Shown: positions 1-12,264, numbered from the stretch's first letter. The stretch is DNA of 48,021 bases from Penium margaritaceum (GCA_023375785.1 SZWC01007277.1:44332-92352), one strand, 5' to 3'. Notes: generated from the letters alone by a model not told the origin. Made by a program: numbers and translations.

Positions 1-2338
1 GTTGTCTACATTTGGCTCCTTTATGACCAACGCGATAACTAGTTGTCTCCTCGAGGTCCTCTCTACCCTTTACTTGGTGTCTCCTCTCAGTTCAAGGCCT
101 GGCTCTTGTGGAACCCCAAGCGTGGTTGGGTTGTCGAATCTCATGATGCTCTCTTCTTTGAGAGAAACTTCTCTCACGACATTTCTTGTTCTATCCCGTC
201 GCTTGCACCCTTCTCTCTTTCAGGAGGAGATGGCATATGTGGGGTGTTCTTTGGTACTGGTTGTACTCCATACACCACTATGTCATCTCTTGTAGTGTTT
301 ACGTCATCGCTGGTGTCATCTCCGGTCACATCTACATTGTTGCTAGTGTTGTTTCATTTCGCATCTACGCTGTCATGGACATTATCTCGTGTCGTGTCTG
401 CGTTGTCCCCTGTGTCACAAAAGCCACTCGCACCCACGCAACCCCCGATCTTCTCTCCATTCATTTGCACGCCAAGTGGTTGTCTGAGATTGTTGCCATC
501 TGCACCTCACTACACCCTGCCTACGATTTTCCAGCCTCTGCTAGTCCCTCTGGGCCATTTCCAGCAGTTTTTCTACTCCGTGGTGGTGTCATTGACCCCA
601 CACAGCCTACTCCTGTCTTAAGTCTTGATACTCTTGGTCTGGCGATGGGTGCGGTGCAGCCTAATGTTGTGCTTGGATATTCTCTCATCGCAGATGAGTT
701 CCACTAAGCCATTGCGGGAGCTGGGTCTACTCAGTCTTAGCCATGTTCCTCAATCCCTACCACACTCGTTGCGAGTGCCACCACAACACTGATTACTTAA
801 CCAAACACAGTGCAACAAGCACACTCCATTGTAGATGCATCCTATGCGCGAGGAACTCGCTGCAATCGAGGCTCATGGGGCTAATGAGAAGGTGAAGCTC
901 CCGCCCGCTCATAAGATAACATCATCTCGTTAGGTGTTTCGAAGGAAAGAGAGGCCCAATGGCTCACTGGAATGGTAAAAGTTCCATCTCAAAGCCAAGG
1001 GATTCTCCTAAGAGCCTGGTGTGGGCTTTAATGCTACCCTGGCCCCTTTTGGCAATTACACCACTAGAAAGGTGTTGTAGAGTCAGGTGGCCCAGGACGG
1101 TTGGTAGTCCCACCAGATGGATGTCAACAATCTTGAGGAACACATCTATCTCGTCCAGCCTCCGAGGGTTCGAGCACGGCAAAAACAAAGTCTCGCACCT
1201 CCAAAAGGCCTTGTATGGTCTGAAGCTATCCCCACATTATTGGAACCTCAAGATTTTTGCTACCTTAGAGCGGTACAGGTATCACCACATCATAGTGGAC
1301 GCAGCTGTATTTGTGAGTGCCTCCTCTTTATCCTTCGTCGTTGTCCTGGTCAATGTGAACGACCTCTTGATTGTGTCCCCTGGCCCGTAGGCTGTCCCAG
1401 CTGTGAAGGATGTCCTCCAGTATCTATACATGATAAAGGATCTTGGTCCAGCTTGTGTCTTCTTGGGAATGGGGATTGAACATGATCACCATCATCGCAC
1501 ACTACATGTGAATGAGGCTGGTTACGCAAGGATGTTGGGGGAATGTTTTGCTAGCCTATTGGCCACACTCCCCTCTACATCTATGCCTATGACACTCGCT
1601 GGGCAAAGGCTTCTCACGTCAGTAAACCCAGATCGTATGGGGGATTCTGTCGATGACACGACGTACCTCTGAGGCATTGGCTCCATGGTGTTCCTTCGGA
1701 CCACAACGTGGGCAAAAGTTGCCTTTGCTGTGAATTTCTTGTCGTAGTTCCCACACCATCCGCATCAGCTCCATCTGTAGGATGTTCTTAGTGTTGTGTG
1801 GTGTGTCATGTCCAGCCCACACCTGGGCCTGTGCTTTTGCGCGCAGCCATCTGTTGTTGTTCATGGAAACACGGATAGCGATCGGGTTTATGATTACGAT
1901 GCATGCAGCCGGTCTGGCTATATGTTCCTCGCTGGTGGTGTAGCTGTCTCGTGGAAGAGTGGCAAGTAGGGTTGTGTAGCGTGGAGCTCGACTGAGGCTG
2001 AATATGTTACATTGGGGGCTAAGGTCGATGAGAGCATCTCGTTGTGCCGTCTCATGAAGTAGTTGCACCAGCCAATCCGCTGTATCACCATGTGCTGCAA
2101 CAATGAGAGCACGCACCGCATAGCAGAGCATGGTGGCATGTGTCACACATGCAAAAAGCACATTAGCATTGAGCATCACTTTGTATGCAAGCACATTTCA
2201 CGTGGCAATTTCTCTGTTGTGGGCATCGACACATTGCAGCACCGTACAGATCTCCTCACCAAAACATTATGCAATGGCAAGTTCATGTTTGCGGTGCGCA
2301 ACGTTGGGCTTGTTGTATATGCTCCTACTCCTATTTGA
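1..2338 (+). pseudogene. Element A: decayed copia pol, 3' half
   Basis: Remnant of a copia polyprotein entering from the left edge. Bases 1-180 read as the end of the integrase region (a KAWLLWNPK stretch, then VESHDALFFE). A hinge follows, then RT from about 900 (MDVNN near 1117, DLLIVSP near 1360, MIKDLGPACVFLGM near 1430) and RNase H from about 1850 (SGYMFLAGG, GCVAWSSTEAEY), ending in TGA at 2336-2338. Frames change often and in-frame stops are frequent, so it is dead. The RT catalytic box reads NVND instead of YVDD. Wording of the hinge (LDTLGL, then GYSLIADEFH) and of RNase H is closest to element D of this window, so A probably belongs to the same family. The product would have been the replication enzymes of the element. 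Confidence 0.88.
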
Positions 2339-2473
2339 TTTGTACCCCACTCTTGCTTCTTCTTCTCTCATTTAGCGGTTTCTGTATGACCTTGTCTTGT
2401 ACCCCTTGCCGTGCGCTAATGTTTCCATCGTTTTGTGACCCTTGCTTGCTTGTGGTGACTGGCGTCTATGAGT

Positions 2474-2483
2474 CATGGGGGAG
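2474..2483 (+). other. Polypurine tract of element A
   Basis: CATGGGGGAG lies directly before TGTTGG, the expected start of a 3' LTR, about 135 bases after the pol stop. The same purine tract precedes the 3' LTR of the other elements here. It would prime plus-strand DNA synthesis. Confidence 0.75.
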
Positions 2484-2640
2484 TGTTGGTGTATGAGTCA
2501 TGGTGACTTCTGGACTTGTTGCCACGGCTCATCAGTATGCCGAGACACTTGACGGCTACTTTGACAGCATCAGCACCAGCCATGTAGGTAATGGTAGGTT
2601 GCCGGCTGGAGCCTCCTTACATGCTAGTGACGTTCATGCC
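2484..2640 (+). repeat. Probable start of element A 3' LTR
   Basis: Begins TGTTGG immediately after the purine tract. I cannot find a matching 5' LTR in the window, so its right end is unknown. The sequence soon gives way to an inverted LTR-like stretch. Confidence 0.45.
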
Positions 2641-2905
2641 AGTGCCATGGTGGCGGCAATATCGAGGAGATAGAAATGTTGTGAAAAGTGACGAGAGTCA
2701 AGAACAACCAGGAGTAACAAGCAAGCGAGGTGATGGCATCCAGTTGACATAGCCACCCATGCGAAGCCCTTGACAGGGGGCCCGACCGCAAGCCCGGGGT
2801 CGAACCAAACTGGTCAGCGATATGCCGCCGTGGTTTCTCACACTTCAGTCTAACCAAGAGTGTGGCTCTGTAGGATCAGCAAGCCGGTGCGAAACACCAA
2901 CACTC
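2640..2905 (-). repeat. Inverted fragment related to the D-type LTR
   Basis: Read on the minus strand, this stretch follows the second half of the element D 5' LTR (about 37015-37230) block by block: GCTTGCTGATC, a GTGTGAGAAACC-like block, a GGTTCGACCCC-like block, CGGGCCCC, GGGTGGC, CACCTCGCT. In minus orientation it starts TGTTGGTG after GGAG, which looks like a purine tract followed by an LTR start. It is probably a decayed LTR piece inserted in opposite orientation beside element A. Confidence 0.45.
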
Positions 2906-3665
2906 CTATCTTGGCATGCATATCAATACAAAGATGACCACATTGACCATGAGTGCATGTGGATGCATGTCTCCCTGGATGTTACTCTCCAATGTTTGCC
3001 GAGCAAATGCGATCACACCATGCTGAAACAAGCAATTCTACTGCAAGGCACAACTGAGCATGATGTAGCTTGCGCTAATTTTGCACCCTACTGAGACGCC
3101 TAGGATGCATAGTTCACCATGTGTGCACCTTGAGCTTCACGTCAGTTTAGTCACTTGCAATGATGGTGTGTGTATGTGGGCAAAGTCAAGAGGTCACTTA
3201 CGTGTCATACAGTCACAACGAACGAGCCGGCGTGCCCTCACGTGCTCTCCAGGATTTTCTCTGTGACCACCTCCCGGGATCCATTTTCTCAGTGGCGCTA
3301 TCCTTGTTCCTTTATGATCCAGTTATATAATGTTTCTGTTTTTGCACCTCGTGCTTTTTTGGTTTGTCATGCGGACAACCAATGAGCCCATATGATTGTC
3401 GAGTTCTTTTATGCTGTTGTTCAGGAGCTTGCTGCCGGGGTAGTCCATTTTTTGGCCATTTAGCTGGACTTGTGCGCCTAGTTGTGCGTGTGTTAGACTT
3501 TACATGCACACTTGTCTTTATGTACTTAACTTCAATGTTTTATCGTCACCGCTTCTCACTCTTCAATCCATTGTATATTGCGCAATGTACACTATTGCAT
3601 TGAATGTTGCTATGAGGGTTTCTCCATTCCCTCACATATCCCTGATGGGCAATGATGCAAGGCTC
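2906..3665. other. Region without recognisable gene
   Basis: About 760 bases with only short ORFs in all frames and no motif I recognise. It has a TATATAA-like stretch near 3324, but nothing downstream supports a promoter. GGCTC at 3661-3665 immediately before the B LTR is a candidate target-site duplication. Confidence 0.5.
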
Positions 3666-4311
3666 TGTTGTGATGTGAGTCGTATCTATCTGTTTGTACA
3701 CCTTACTGTGACCACTCGGTCGTGCCCATGCTCGTGCAGATCCCTGATGCGGACCCGCTGGCATCGGAGCACCAACAGTTGGTGGCTCCACCCACCAGCA
3801 GCTGCCAGACAGTTGCTATGACGTCCCGGTTGCTTGCCAGGGTGCTCTGCAGTTTTTCTACAGACGTTAAAGTTTTCTCGATGGACTGGCTCTCGAGCCT
3901 GATTTGCATGTTGTGTTTTTTTCTTTCTACCAATTGATTTTGTACTTTTGCATGTGACCAATCATAGCATTCAGCTTGAGACTCTGCATCTCTAGGTTCA
4001 GACGGTGTTGCGTTTGGATACCTGTGAGCAGAGTTACGGCCAAAATAGTGGTTTTGGGCCGGTTTTTGGACAAACTGAAAATGTCGAGTGCGTCACCTGC
4101 CGTGCGCCGCGGCAGCTATTTATGCTGTGTGCTTGTCAGTTGTCATTCATCTCTATACCGATAAGCTATTGAAGCTTGTAAGACTTTGCACGTCTCCCTA
4201 GCCTGATCCTTGTTGTTTCTTACACTTCCTTGGTTGCTAGTGCGCGTGCTGACTGAACAGTGTCGCCACATCAGCAGCAATGAGATTAGGCAGCAACCGA
4301 GCAATTTCTCA
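3666..4311 (+). repeat. 5' LTR of element B
   Basis: This 646-base LTR starts TGTTGTGATG and ends TCTCA, directly before the primer-binding site. The same start recurs after the purine tract at 11035, and the same 3' part recurs at 17299-17865. It has a TATTTATG box near 4117 and an inverted repeat GGCCAAAA...TTTTGGGCC upstream of it. The flanking GGCTC (3661-3665) resembles GACTC (17866-17870) after the distal LTR end, matching at 4 of 5 bases. Confidence 0.85.
4033..4124 (+). promoter_or_regulatory. LTR promoter block: inverted repeat plus TATA-like box
   Basis: Near 4033-4067 lies a GGCCAAAA / TTTTGGGCC inverted repeat, and a TATTTATG box follows at 4117-4124. The same pair in the same order and similar spacing occurs in the LTRs of C (about 11974-12066), distal B (17586-17680), E (18326-18420 and 36500-36591) and, on the minus strand, G (45693-45791). 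This supports it as the shared core promoter. Confidence 0.6.
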
Positions 4312-4323
4312 TGGTATCAGAGC
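4312..4323 (+). other. Primer-binding site of element B
   Basis: TGGTATCAGAGC, the standard copia site complementary to the 3' end of initiator methionine tRNA, abuts the LTR end. Confidence 0.92.
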
Positions 4324-5690
4324 AGCAAGACCTCTCTTGCTGAGCTGCACTGCAGAGACGCAGCACAGGCAGCAACAGTGAGAGTCACTGCCACCGCCAT
4401 ATTCTACGACCCGTTGCACCTGTTTTCAGTAGTGACACTACCATGCAATCCCTACCACCTCACCGGATGAGCTGCGGCAGTTACCAGCTTCAGCAGCCAA
4501 GCCGATCAGCAGCAGCAGCACTGGATGGCAGCAGCAGCCACATCTGGTTGCTCATATGTCCAAACAAACAGAGGGAGAATGATCTCGCGATAGTGGCTGC
4601 GAGGAGGTGCAGCGCGCAGCGACGGCAGCAGCTTGCAGCAGCCGCGGCGTCAGTAGCCGCGAGCAGCAACAATAGCACAGCAGTGGCGTCAGAAGCAGCA
4701 GCAGCAGCAGCAGCAGCGTAACAGCAGTGGCCGTGGCCACAGCAGCAGCAGCAACCCTCCACAACATTGTTGCTGAGCAACAATGCTACCCTACTGTGCA
4801 GAAGCTGCGTCGCACTGCGCAAAAGCTGCCCAGGGCTGTGCAACCCTTACACAACAGCGAGCAAGGGATGACACAATCACCTCCACCAATCACGCAAAGT
4901 CTGCGTAACTTAAAAAAAAAAAACAAAAAAACCGCTTGCGTAAAATACACCAGTGTAGAAAAACGCCAGCACTTTTTTGCTGGCGTGAAAAACGCTAATG
5001 TCATCATCAGCTATGCTGACATCGGCATTTTTTAGATCAGAATGTCAACCCATCTAAACGTTTCAAATCCTCAAGAAACACTATTGGTTTCCTATTCAGA
5101 GCGCTTTGACNAAAAAAAAAAACAAAAAAACCGCTTGCGTAAAATACACCAGTGTAGAAAAACGCCAGCACTTTTTTGCTGGCGTGAAAAACGCTAATGT
5201 CATCATCAGCTATGCTGACATCGGCATTTTTTAGATCAGAATGTCAACCCATCTAAACGTTTCAAATCCTCAAGAAACACTATTGGTTTCCTATTCAGAG
5301 CGCTTTGACATTTGACCCCATATTGAGCACTATGACGTTGCCAGTGCGTGACAAGGGAAAGGGGCTAGGAGACCCCTCCTCTTCCTCCTCTTCAGGCATT
5401 ATGAGTTGACAGTTGCAGTCACTCACGATCGACGAGCTTCATTGATCGCACAACGAGATTTGCCTGTAGTAGCATCGGCAGTCCGATGCATTACAAGAGA
5501 CCGTGGAGTTATTGTGGGGTTGTTCAGGGGCCTCCCAGCAGCCACCAAGATGACCTTCTGAAGCTGCACCATCTGTTCAGTTGTCCACATTGTACACAAC
5601 ACCGCGGCCTCAGTACCCCTCATCACAGAATCACACCTGAGATGAGGAGGAGATAGAGGATGACACGCAAGAAACACAATGTTCATGTCC
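4324..5690 (+). other. Leader of element B, CAG-rich, with A-rich tract and hairpin
   Basis: Untranslated leader between primer site and gag. Bases 4490-4760 are rich in CAG/GCA triplets, followed by an A-rich tract near 4912 and a perfect 9-bp hairpin (arms 4963-4971 and 4978-4986, T-rich loop). Part of it appears twice because of the join at 5111. No ORF in it looks coding. The same order (triplet-rich, A-rich, hairpin or palindromes) recurs in E and F1. Confidence 0.6.
4912..5309. repeat. Assembly duplication around the N at 5111
   Basis: Bases 4912-5110 recur almost perfectly at 5112-5309, separated only by one N. The C after the A-run at 4924 matches 5123, an offset of 199. This is best read as two overlapping contig ends placed side by side. 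Confidence 0.85.
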
Positions 5691-5699
5691 TTGAGGAGT

Positions 5700-6815
5700 G
5701 CATCCATGAGCTACGTTTGGGGTTGCAGCCCCTCACTCTGTGACCTTCTCGCCGTGAGGATCAGGCACGTCGTTCAACAGCGTTCACTTTTGGTGACATC
5801 TCCCTCACTGGTGGGCTCCCTATACCCCGTCCACCATCTCCAAAGCCTGAGGTCACCCTCCCCACGGAGCAGCGACTGAAGGACTTTGAGACACCTCCAC
5901 CCCGTTATGATAGTGACGAGGGCTTCGATTATTATGAGACCTTGTTTCAGGTGTGTGCTGATTCTGAGGGCGGATGGCCTTGCTACCACAGCCAGTACCA
6001 GACCCGCGACACTCACCAGGTCCACACAACAGCAAGAGCAATGCACGGTGTCCTTTACACCATGCCTTGTGAGACTGTGGTCGACTTCCGTCCCTTTCAA
6101 GATGAGACCAAGACCGAGATTCGAGCAGACCCGCACTAGGGCTGGGAACTAGCCCTGACACATCTCGCTGCAGAGACCCATGCCACACGAGCAGCCCGAC
6201 TACGTGAGTTTCACTTCCTCTAGCAGTGTCCCACGGAGCTTGTAGCTGACTACAGGAGGCCCGCGATGCGCCTTTACACAGGCCTTGGGACTGGTGGCAG
6301 GACGCAATTGTGGGCACTCGACACCATGATGATAGGGGTGCACCTGGACCATGTGAAGCTCTTTATGGGCTTCAACCGTGTGGCTCTCTCTGAGTTTTCA
6401 GAGTAACTACAGCTACTTCCTTGGGCCCATCGCTACTTGCTATAGGCCACATCGGCTCATGAGGTAGAAATCGCCCATCGACAGAGTCCACTAGTTGTAG
6501 CAGTGACTGCGACTCCTCCTACGCCTCTGTCCCAGCTCACCAGTCCCACCTCCACAACGACCTCCTCCTCCTCCTCTACCTTGAGCGGCCACACCTAGGC
6601 CATTGCAACGACCGCACAGGGGAAGAAGGAGAAGAAGTGACGCGTTAAGGGACAGAAGCAGCAGTAGTAGCCGACGAGTAGTGGTAGTGGACGTTCTGTT
6701 CACTACTACAACTATGGAGACGCTCACCGCTACACGGAGTTTTAGCAGCCTCTTGACTGGACTTGGATCATGCGCAACCTCAAGGCGGCGCACGTGTAGT
6801 GGATTTCCTTGAGTG
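5700..6815 (+). pseudogene. Element B gag remnant
   Basis: Decayed capsid gene. One frame from about 5770 to 6405 reads a Pro-rich lead, then KDFETPPP at about 5877, which matches KDFETPP in the gag of F1. Next come an aromatic-rich capsid-like stretch (FDYYETLFQVCADSEGGW), in-frame TAGs after ADPH and after FHFL, and a TAA near 6404. Ser/Thr-rich and basic sequence follows. I see no CCHC zinc knuckle. It would have encoded the particle protein that packages element RNA. The start is not definable. Confidence 0.7.
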
Positions 6816-7176
6816 ACACATGGATGGGGCGAGCCGTGACCACGACTATAGCAAACACATTTGTTTCATCAGGCGGGAGCGGTGGACCCTTGGTATCGCA
6901 CGATCGCGGAGCTTCGTTAACTGCTGGCGCTTCGTACCCAAGGAGGTGCGAGTGTGTTTTCATAGTCAAGTAGTCCCAAGAAAGCTTGTTTTACTACGTC
7001 TGTTTCCCATGATGATGGTTGTGGTGGAGCTTTGTTGGCTTTTGAGGAATCACAAGCTCGGTTGGTAGTGTTTGGATGGATCTGACACTACTGACTGGCT
7101 TGACAAGTCAAAGATTTGTGCTGTTCCTCATTGTCATGATTCCTCTGCTGAGCTTCAAGCAGAGGCATAGTGTTCT

Positions 7177-10100
7177 GTGGCATGTTGCTCAGTTTCCAAG
7201 ACTGGTCATGAGCCGAGTGGCACCCGGATCATTGACTCTGGTGCCACCCATCACATGACTTGTTTTTTTTGTGACTTTGTTGTGCTGGATCCAGTTGTGT
7301 CCATTCAGTCCGTTTGCACAAGGTCTGGTCAGTCGTTGCTTGTGCAAGGAGTTGGGGTTGTGCGGTTTGATGGTCCGTCTCGCCTCTTGTACATTTTTAT
7401 GTGCTTTTTTTCCTGCTCTTGAGCTCAACCTGCTCTCTATTTGTGCATGCACCAAGATGGGTCTCACTGTTGAGCACTCTGCTCATTCAGCCACAGTGAC
7501 TGCTCTTGACACATGTGTCATCGTGCTTCGTGCCTTTGTTGTTGATGACATCTATCATTCCCTCTGTTTCTTCTACCCCACTCTTTGTTGTTGATGACCT
7601 CTATATTGCATTCCCTCTGTTTCTTCTACCCCACTCTTTTCTGTGCATGTTTTCCACTGGTGTTCTTTCCCCTGAGCACTAGCACTTGCTGCATCGTTTC
7701 ATCTGCCATGTGAGCTCGGAAACTGCGTCCAAGCTCATTCGAACTCAGCCAGCCCTCAATCTTGATGTGCCTTCCTTTGGGAAGCTGCCGAAGACCGAGT
7801 TTTTTTTTGTGCCCGGGGTAAGATGCATTGCTCCTCTTGCCCTGACTCCTTTTCCTGGGCACTGCGCCCACTAGAGTTGGTCCACTCGGACCTTCTTGGT
7901 CCTCTCCTGGTTGAGTCCCTCTGTGATCGGGGTTGATATGTTCTCATTCTCACCGATGAATTCACCTCGATGCGGTAGGTTTACAGCCTCCACCACAAGA
8001 GTGATGCTGCATTGGCAGTCCGCCTGTGGCTTGTGATGGCTGAGCGTCAGTCTCGTCACACTCTGCACACGTTCCGCTCGGAACTTGGTGGCAATTTATC
8101 AGGTAAGATGGATCTACTTTACAGAGCATGGTATTCTTTTTCAGTTCTCTGTCCCTGCTATACCACAATAGAACGGTGTGTCTAAGCATTGGAACCGCAC
8201 CATGGAGGATGCAGGTCGTGTTATGCAGTCTGAGTACCGTCTTCCAGAGTTCTTTGCCTTTAAGGACTTCTCCTACATCACGTGGGTCTGGAACCGCTTG
8301 CCGCATGGTCCGCTTCCAGACCATGTCACGCCTTACCAGCTGTGGTTTGGCCATCGTGTTGATCTCCACCTCACCCGCGTTTGGGGGTCCCTCACCTGCG
8401 TGTGGTACACCGAGGACTAAAAGGGGTCCAAGGTCTCACCATGAGGATGCATGTGTACCTTTCTTGGCATCTCCCCGCGGTTAAAGGCCTGGCGCTTTTG
8501 GGATCATGCTCGCCATCACTTTCTCGAGTCTTGAGGTGCTCTCTCTCTTTTAGCTCTCACCTACCGTGACTCATCTAGCATTCGGTCACTAGCCGCCGAC
8601 CACATTCCTACTTATGTGGCCTCCCGACGGATGGGGGAGTCTAGTCCTGTGGATGGGTCCGTCCGGGCCTCCTCACCTACGGTCCGGTCTGAGGCTGGTG
8701 ACGATCCGCCCATCGTGGCTGTGGGTCCAGTAGACTCATTTGTCCCCTTTGGCACACCTAATCCCGTGCCGGTGTCAGACCCCTATAGCACAACTGATCA
8801 TGTACCAGTGTCGGTCCCTTCTGGCACACCTGATCCTGTGCCGGTGTCAGGCCCCTCTAGCACACCTCATCTCGTATGAGCGTCAGTCCCCTCTAGCAAA
8901 CCTGATCCCGTGCTGGTGTCAGACTCCTCTCGCACACCTGATCCCGTACGAGCGACGGTCCCCTCTGGCACACCTGATCACGTACGAGCGAAGGTCCCCT
9001 ATGGAACACCTGATCCCGTGCCATTTCAGTCCCCTTTGTGAAACTCACTCCAGTGCATGCACCTATTTCCCCTGCGGCTCACAACAACCTTCTGTGGAGC
9101 CTGAGGTGAGGGCCTCAGCTTCAGGCTACTCCCGCTACTCCCGATGGTCGTCTCCGACCACTGGCCTCTAGAGCTTAGCGGACTGCTGACTCAGAGCCTG
9201 GACTCCAACTCCTAGTGTTCATAGTGGAGAGCCTGGCACGAAGGCCGTTGGCTTGAATGCTAAGGCAGACTACACTGAGGTGAATCCAGCATATCCTGTC
9301 AGCCACGAGTTGGCCTCCTGAGATTTCTCTGTCGCTTGCGATGCCGCAGCCGACCTTCTGGTGGTCAGACTGAGTTTGGAGGCGTGTTTTTTGGCCACCC
9401 CAAGCTCTCCCTTGACGATGCCTGATCCAGGCACGTTGAAGGAGGCACTCTCAGCATAGGATGCAGACTTGTGTGTTGCTTGTGAGGATGAGCTGAGAGC
9501 TATCCGTGAGCACGGTGTCTATGAGCTTGTCAACCTCCCGCCTGGGCGGAAGGCTGTATGAGCCAACTATGCCTTTCGCAAGGGGGTGAAGCATAATGGC
9601 ACACTCGATTGCTACAAGGTTCTCTTGATAGTGAAGGGGTTCTTGCAGGTAGAGGGGGTTGATTTCACTAACACCTTCCCACCCGTTAGCTGCATGACCA
9701 CTGCTCACACTCTGTTCAGGGTTGATGCTCACCACGGCTCGGAGCTATACCAAATGGAAGAGAACAATGTATTCCTCCATGGCACAGTAGAGGAGGAGAT
9801 GTACATGGTCCAACCACCTACATTTGTTGTTGGTGACAAGGTCTAGCGCTTGTGCAAGGCCTTGTATGGCCTGAAATAGTCACCCAGGTGCTGAAACTTA
9901 GAGATCATCGACAAACTGACACGTGCCGGTCATGTGCACTGTGACGCAAACCCGTCCCTCTTTCACAGACGGACAACTGAGAGCTTCACCGCCATCTTGG
10001 TCTATGTGGACGACCTCCTGATTGTGTCTCCTTCGATGGAGGCCATGAAGGAGGCCAAGGCATTCCTTCAGGTTGCCTATAGGATGAAGGATCTTGGTCT

Positions 10101-10936
10101 CCGAATATGTTTCTTGGGATGGAGATCGTGCATGATCCTCAGCAACAGACACTCTTGTTGCATCATGCATGTTACGTCTGTGTTGTGTGGGAGTGGTTTG
10201 TTGACCTCCTTGGCTTAGTTCCCATAGCCTAGAACCCCATCACACCTGACGTGCAGGATGCTCTGAAGGTGGATGGTCCAGTAGAGCTGGATGTGACCTT
10301 GTACTTTCACCTGATCGACTCTCTGATGTACTTGGCCACTACCACATGACCTGACATTGCCTTTGCCGTCAACCTCCTTGCACGCTTTTCATAGTGTCCT
10401 CAAGCAAGAGCCCTTCACACGGCTGTGCGATTGGTGCGGTACATGGTGTCCACACCATATCTCAGACTCTGCTTTCGATGACAGTGTTCAATGGTAGTTG
10501 ACGACACCACAAACACTGACTGAGTGTGGAGTCCTCATGGGCACAATCGGACAACCTACGTGTTCTTGCTTCGTGGCACCGCAATGTCATGGCACAGAGG
10601 AAAACAGGGTTGTATTGCACGTAACCCATAAGAGGCCGAGTATGTTGCTCTAGGGAATTGGGCTGCTGAATCAATGTGGCTGTAGCGATGATTTGTTAGT
10701 TGCATCAGTCTGCGTCGTTTTGTGATGTGACACTCTGGTGTGTTGCATGCACACACAAAGCACAAAACGTTGAGCATCACTTTGTTCATGATCTTGTGGA
10801 CCGACAAGTGATCTCCATCATCTGGGCTAGCACGGACAGACAACTTGCTGACGTCTTGGCCAAGGCACTTGCGCACGGAAAGTTCATGGTGGCTTTTTGT
10901 TCTGTCGGGCTTCACCCCTTGCTTGAGAGTGGTTGA
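7177..10936 (+). pseudogene. Element B pol remnant (protease, integrase, RT, RNase H)
   Basis: Order is typical copia. Protease is IIDSGATHHMT near 7230. GAG-pre-integrase is LLHRFICH near 7686. Integrase keeps VHSDLLGPL near 7876, but the second catalytic site reads RSELGGN and the third region SKHWNRTM near 8183. A 36-bp repeat hinge follows. RT has VEGVDFTNTF near 9652, VFLHG near 9772 and an intact YVDDLLIVSP near 10000. RNase H ends in TGA at 10936. Several frameshifts and many stops are present, such as MR-stop-VYS, where relatives have Trp, and GLK-stop-SP, where relatives have Gln. This is an old, dead copy. Confidence 0.88.
8748..9035 (+). repeat. 36-bp tandem repeat in element B pol hinge
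   Basis: About eight 36-bp units, recognised by GGCACACCTGATCC-type starts at about 8751, 8787, 8823, 8859, 8895, 8931, 8967 and 9003. Each encodes a 12-residue Pro/Ser/Val-rich unit such as PSGTPDPVPVSV. It lies between integrase and RT, the same place as the 36-bp repeat of F1. Units differ by scattered substitutions and one unit contains a TGA. Confidence 0.85.
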
Positions 10937-11024
10937 GAATGGGGTTTGTGAGCATGGACTGTTGAGCATCTTGTTGTGTACCCGTGTCAGTTCTGCAAGT
11001 GTATGGACATGCGTACCATCAAGT

Positions 11025-11034
11025 CATGGGGGAG
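11025..11034 (+). other. Polypurine tract of element B
   Basis: CATGGGGGAG directly before TGTTGTGATGTGAG, which repeats the start of the B 5' LTR at 3666. Confidence 0.88.
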
Positions 11035-11162
11035 TGTTGTGATGTGAGTCGTCTCCGTCTATTTTTGCAACAAACTATGATTACTCGGCCGTGTCCATGC
11101 TTGTGTAGATCTCTAATGCGGACCCAGCTGGCGCTCGAGCACCGATGGGTGGTGGCTCCACC
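11035..11162 (+). repeat. Element B 3' LTR, proximal part
   Basis: The first 128 bases of the 3' LTR align with the start of the 5' LTR (TGTTGTGATGTGAGTCGT, later a GGTGGCTCCACC block) and then stop abruptly. The rest of the LTR reappears at about 17299-17865. Confidence 0.8.
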
Positions 11163-11607
11163 TGTTGATGTGTGGGCTTTGGCCTAACACCCTTTTGAGG
11201 ACAACGAGGTTGCTTGGGGTATGGTACGATGCTATGGTCAAGGTTATGCTGGTCGAGACCCGCGCACCTGGTGAGTTCTACCGGTGTGACAAGGAAACCC
11301 ATTGCCACCATGTGTTCTGTATGATCCATGCATTGTGTGGTCGAGATCCCAACACCCGGAGACATTCTTCGGGGTCATGAGGAGACTTTTTTCTCTGTCT
11401 CTCTTGCATGATGTTTGACATGTAGGTGTATGATTGACTTCTTGCATGGTCGAGACCCTGGGCACTTGGTGGGATGTACCATTGTGACGAGGAGACCCTG
11501 TGCTATGGTATGCTTGATTGGTGCTTGCCATGATTGGTTGCCTGAGCCATCCTTCCCTGCCTTCGCTCCAACATTGTTATGGTGACAGTTGTGTTTGCCA
11601 GGGGGAG
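11163..11607 (+). other. Block C: 3' internal remnant with imperfect repeats
   Basis: No protein recognised. GGTCGAGACCC-type blocks recur near 11248, 11338 and 11449, with similar flanks about GTGACAAGGAAACCC and GTGACGAGGAGACCC. The stretch ends in a purine tract, CAGGGGGAG, directly before an LTR start, so it looks like the non-coding 3' end of an LTR element. Confidence 0.5.
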
Positions 11608-12252
11608 TGTTGGTGTGTGTGGCTTCCACCTGTCACGAGCGGCGGCTAGGAGGGCAGCGGTAGAGGAGAGCGCTACGACATGATCCCTGACATGGGCCCA
11701 GGAGGTACCGGCGCGTTAGCAGGCGGTGGACCACCAACTCGGAGCTGACCGAAGTCTGCCCAAGCGTACGGGATATTGTCTGGGACCTTCTGCAATTTTT
11801 TTGCAGCCTGTAGGATTTAATAGGTGGACTGACCGTGGGCCCGATTTGCATGTTTTGCATTGTGTATCCACAATTCCATGCCGGATGCATGCATGTGACC
11901 AGTCATAGCATTCGGCCTGAGATCCTGCACGTTGAGGTTCAAACAGCGTAGCTATCTGAATTGTCTGCGCAGAGTTACGGCCAAAACAGAGTTTTTGGGC
12001 CGGTTTTAGGATAGACCTTGCACTGTCGCGTGCGACACCCGCCGTGTGCTGGGCAGATTTTTATGCTATGGACCTGTCATTTGTTCAAACTCTCTGCAAT
12101 TTTATTCAATTTGAGCTTCCTAACAATCTGTATGTGTCCCTACCTAGACCCTTGCAGTTTCGTGCATGACTCGTGGCTGTCATTACACAATGACTCAGCG
12201 CTGACTCTTAGTTAAGTAGCAAGCGGTTAGGAAGGTTCAAGGAAGTTTCTCA
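11608..12252 (+). repeat. LTR of block C
   Basis: Starts TGTTGGTGTG and ends TTTCTCA, 645 bases. It shares with the B and E LTRs the late block (GATTTGCATG, TGTGACCAGTC, GTTACGGCCAAAACAG, GGGCCGGTTTTAGGA, TTTTTATGC) but differs in the first third, so it is a separate subfamily. It has a purine tract on its left and a primer-site remnant on its right, which a normal single element LTR does not have. Confidence 0.75.
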
Positions 12253-12264
12253 TTGTATCAGATT
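12253..12264 (+). other. Degenerate primer-binding site of block C
   Basis: TTGTATCAGATT stands where the other elements have TGGTATCAGAGC, directly after the LTR end. The following GCAGCAGAGACG and GTGAGA blocks match the leaders of B and E. Confidence 0.65.
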
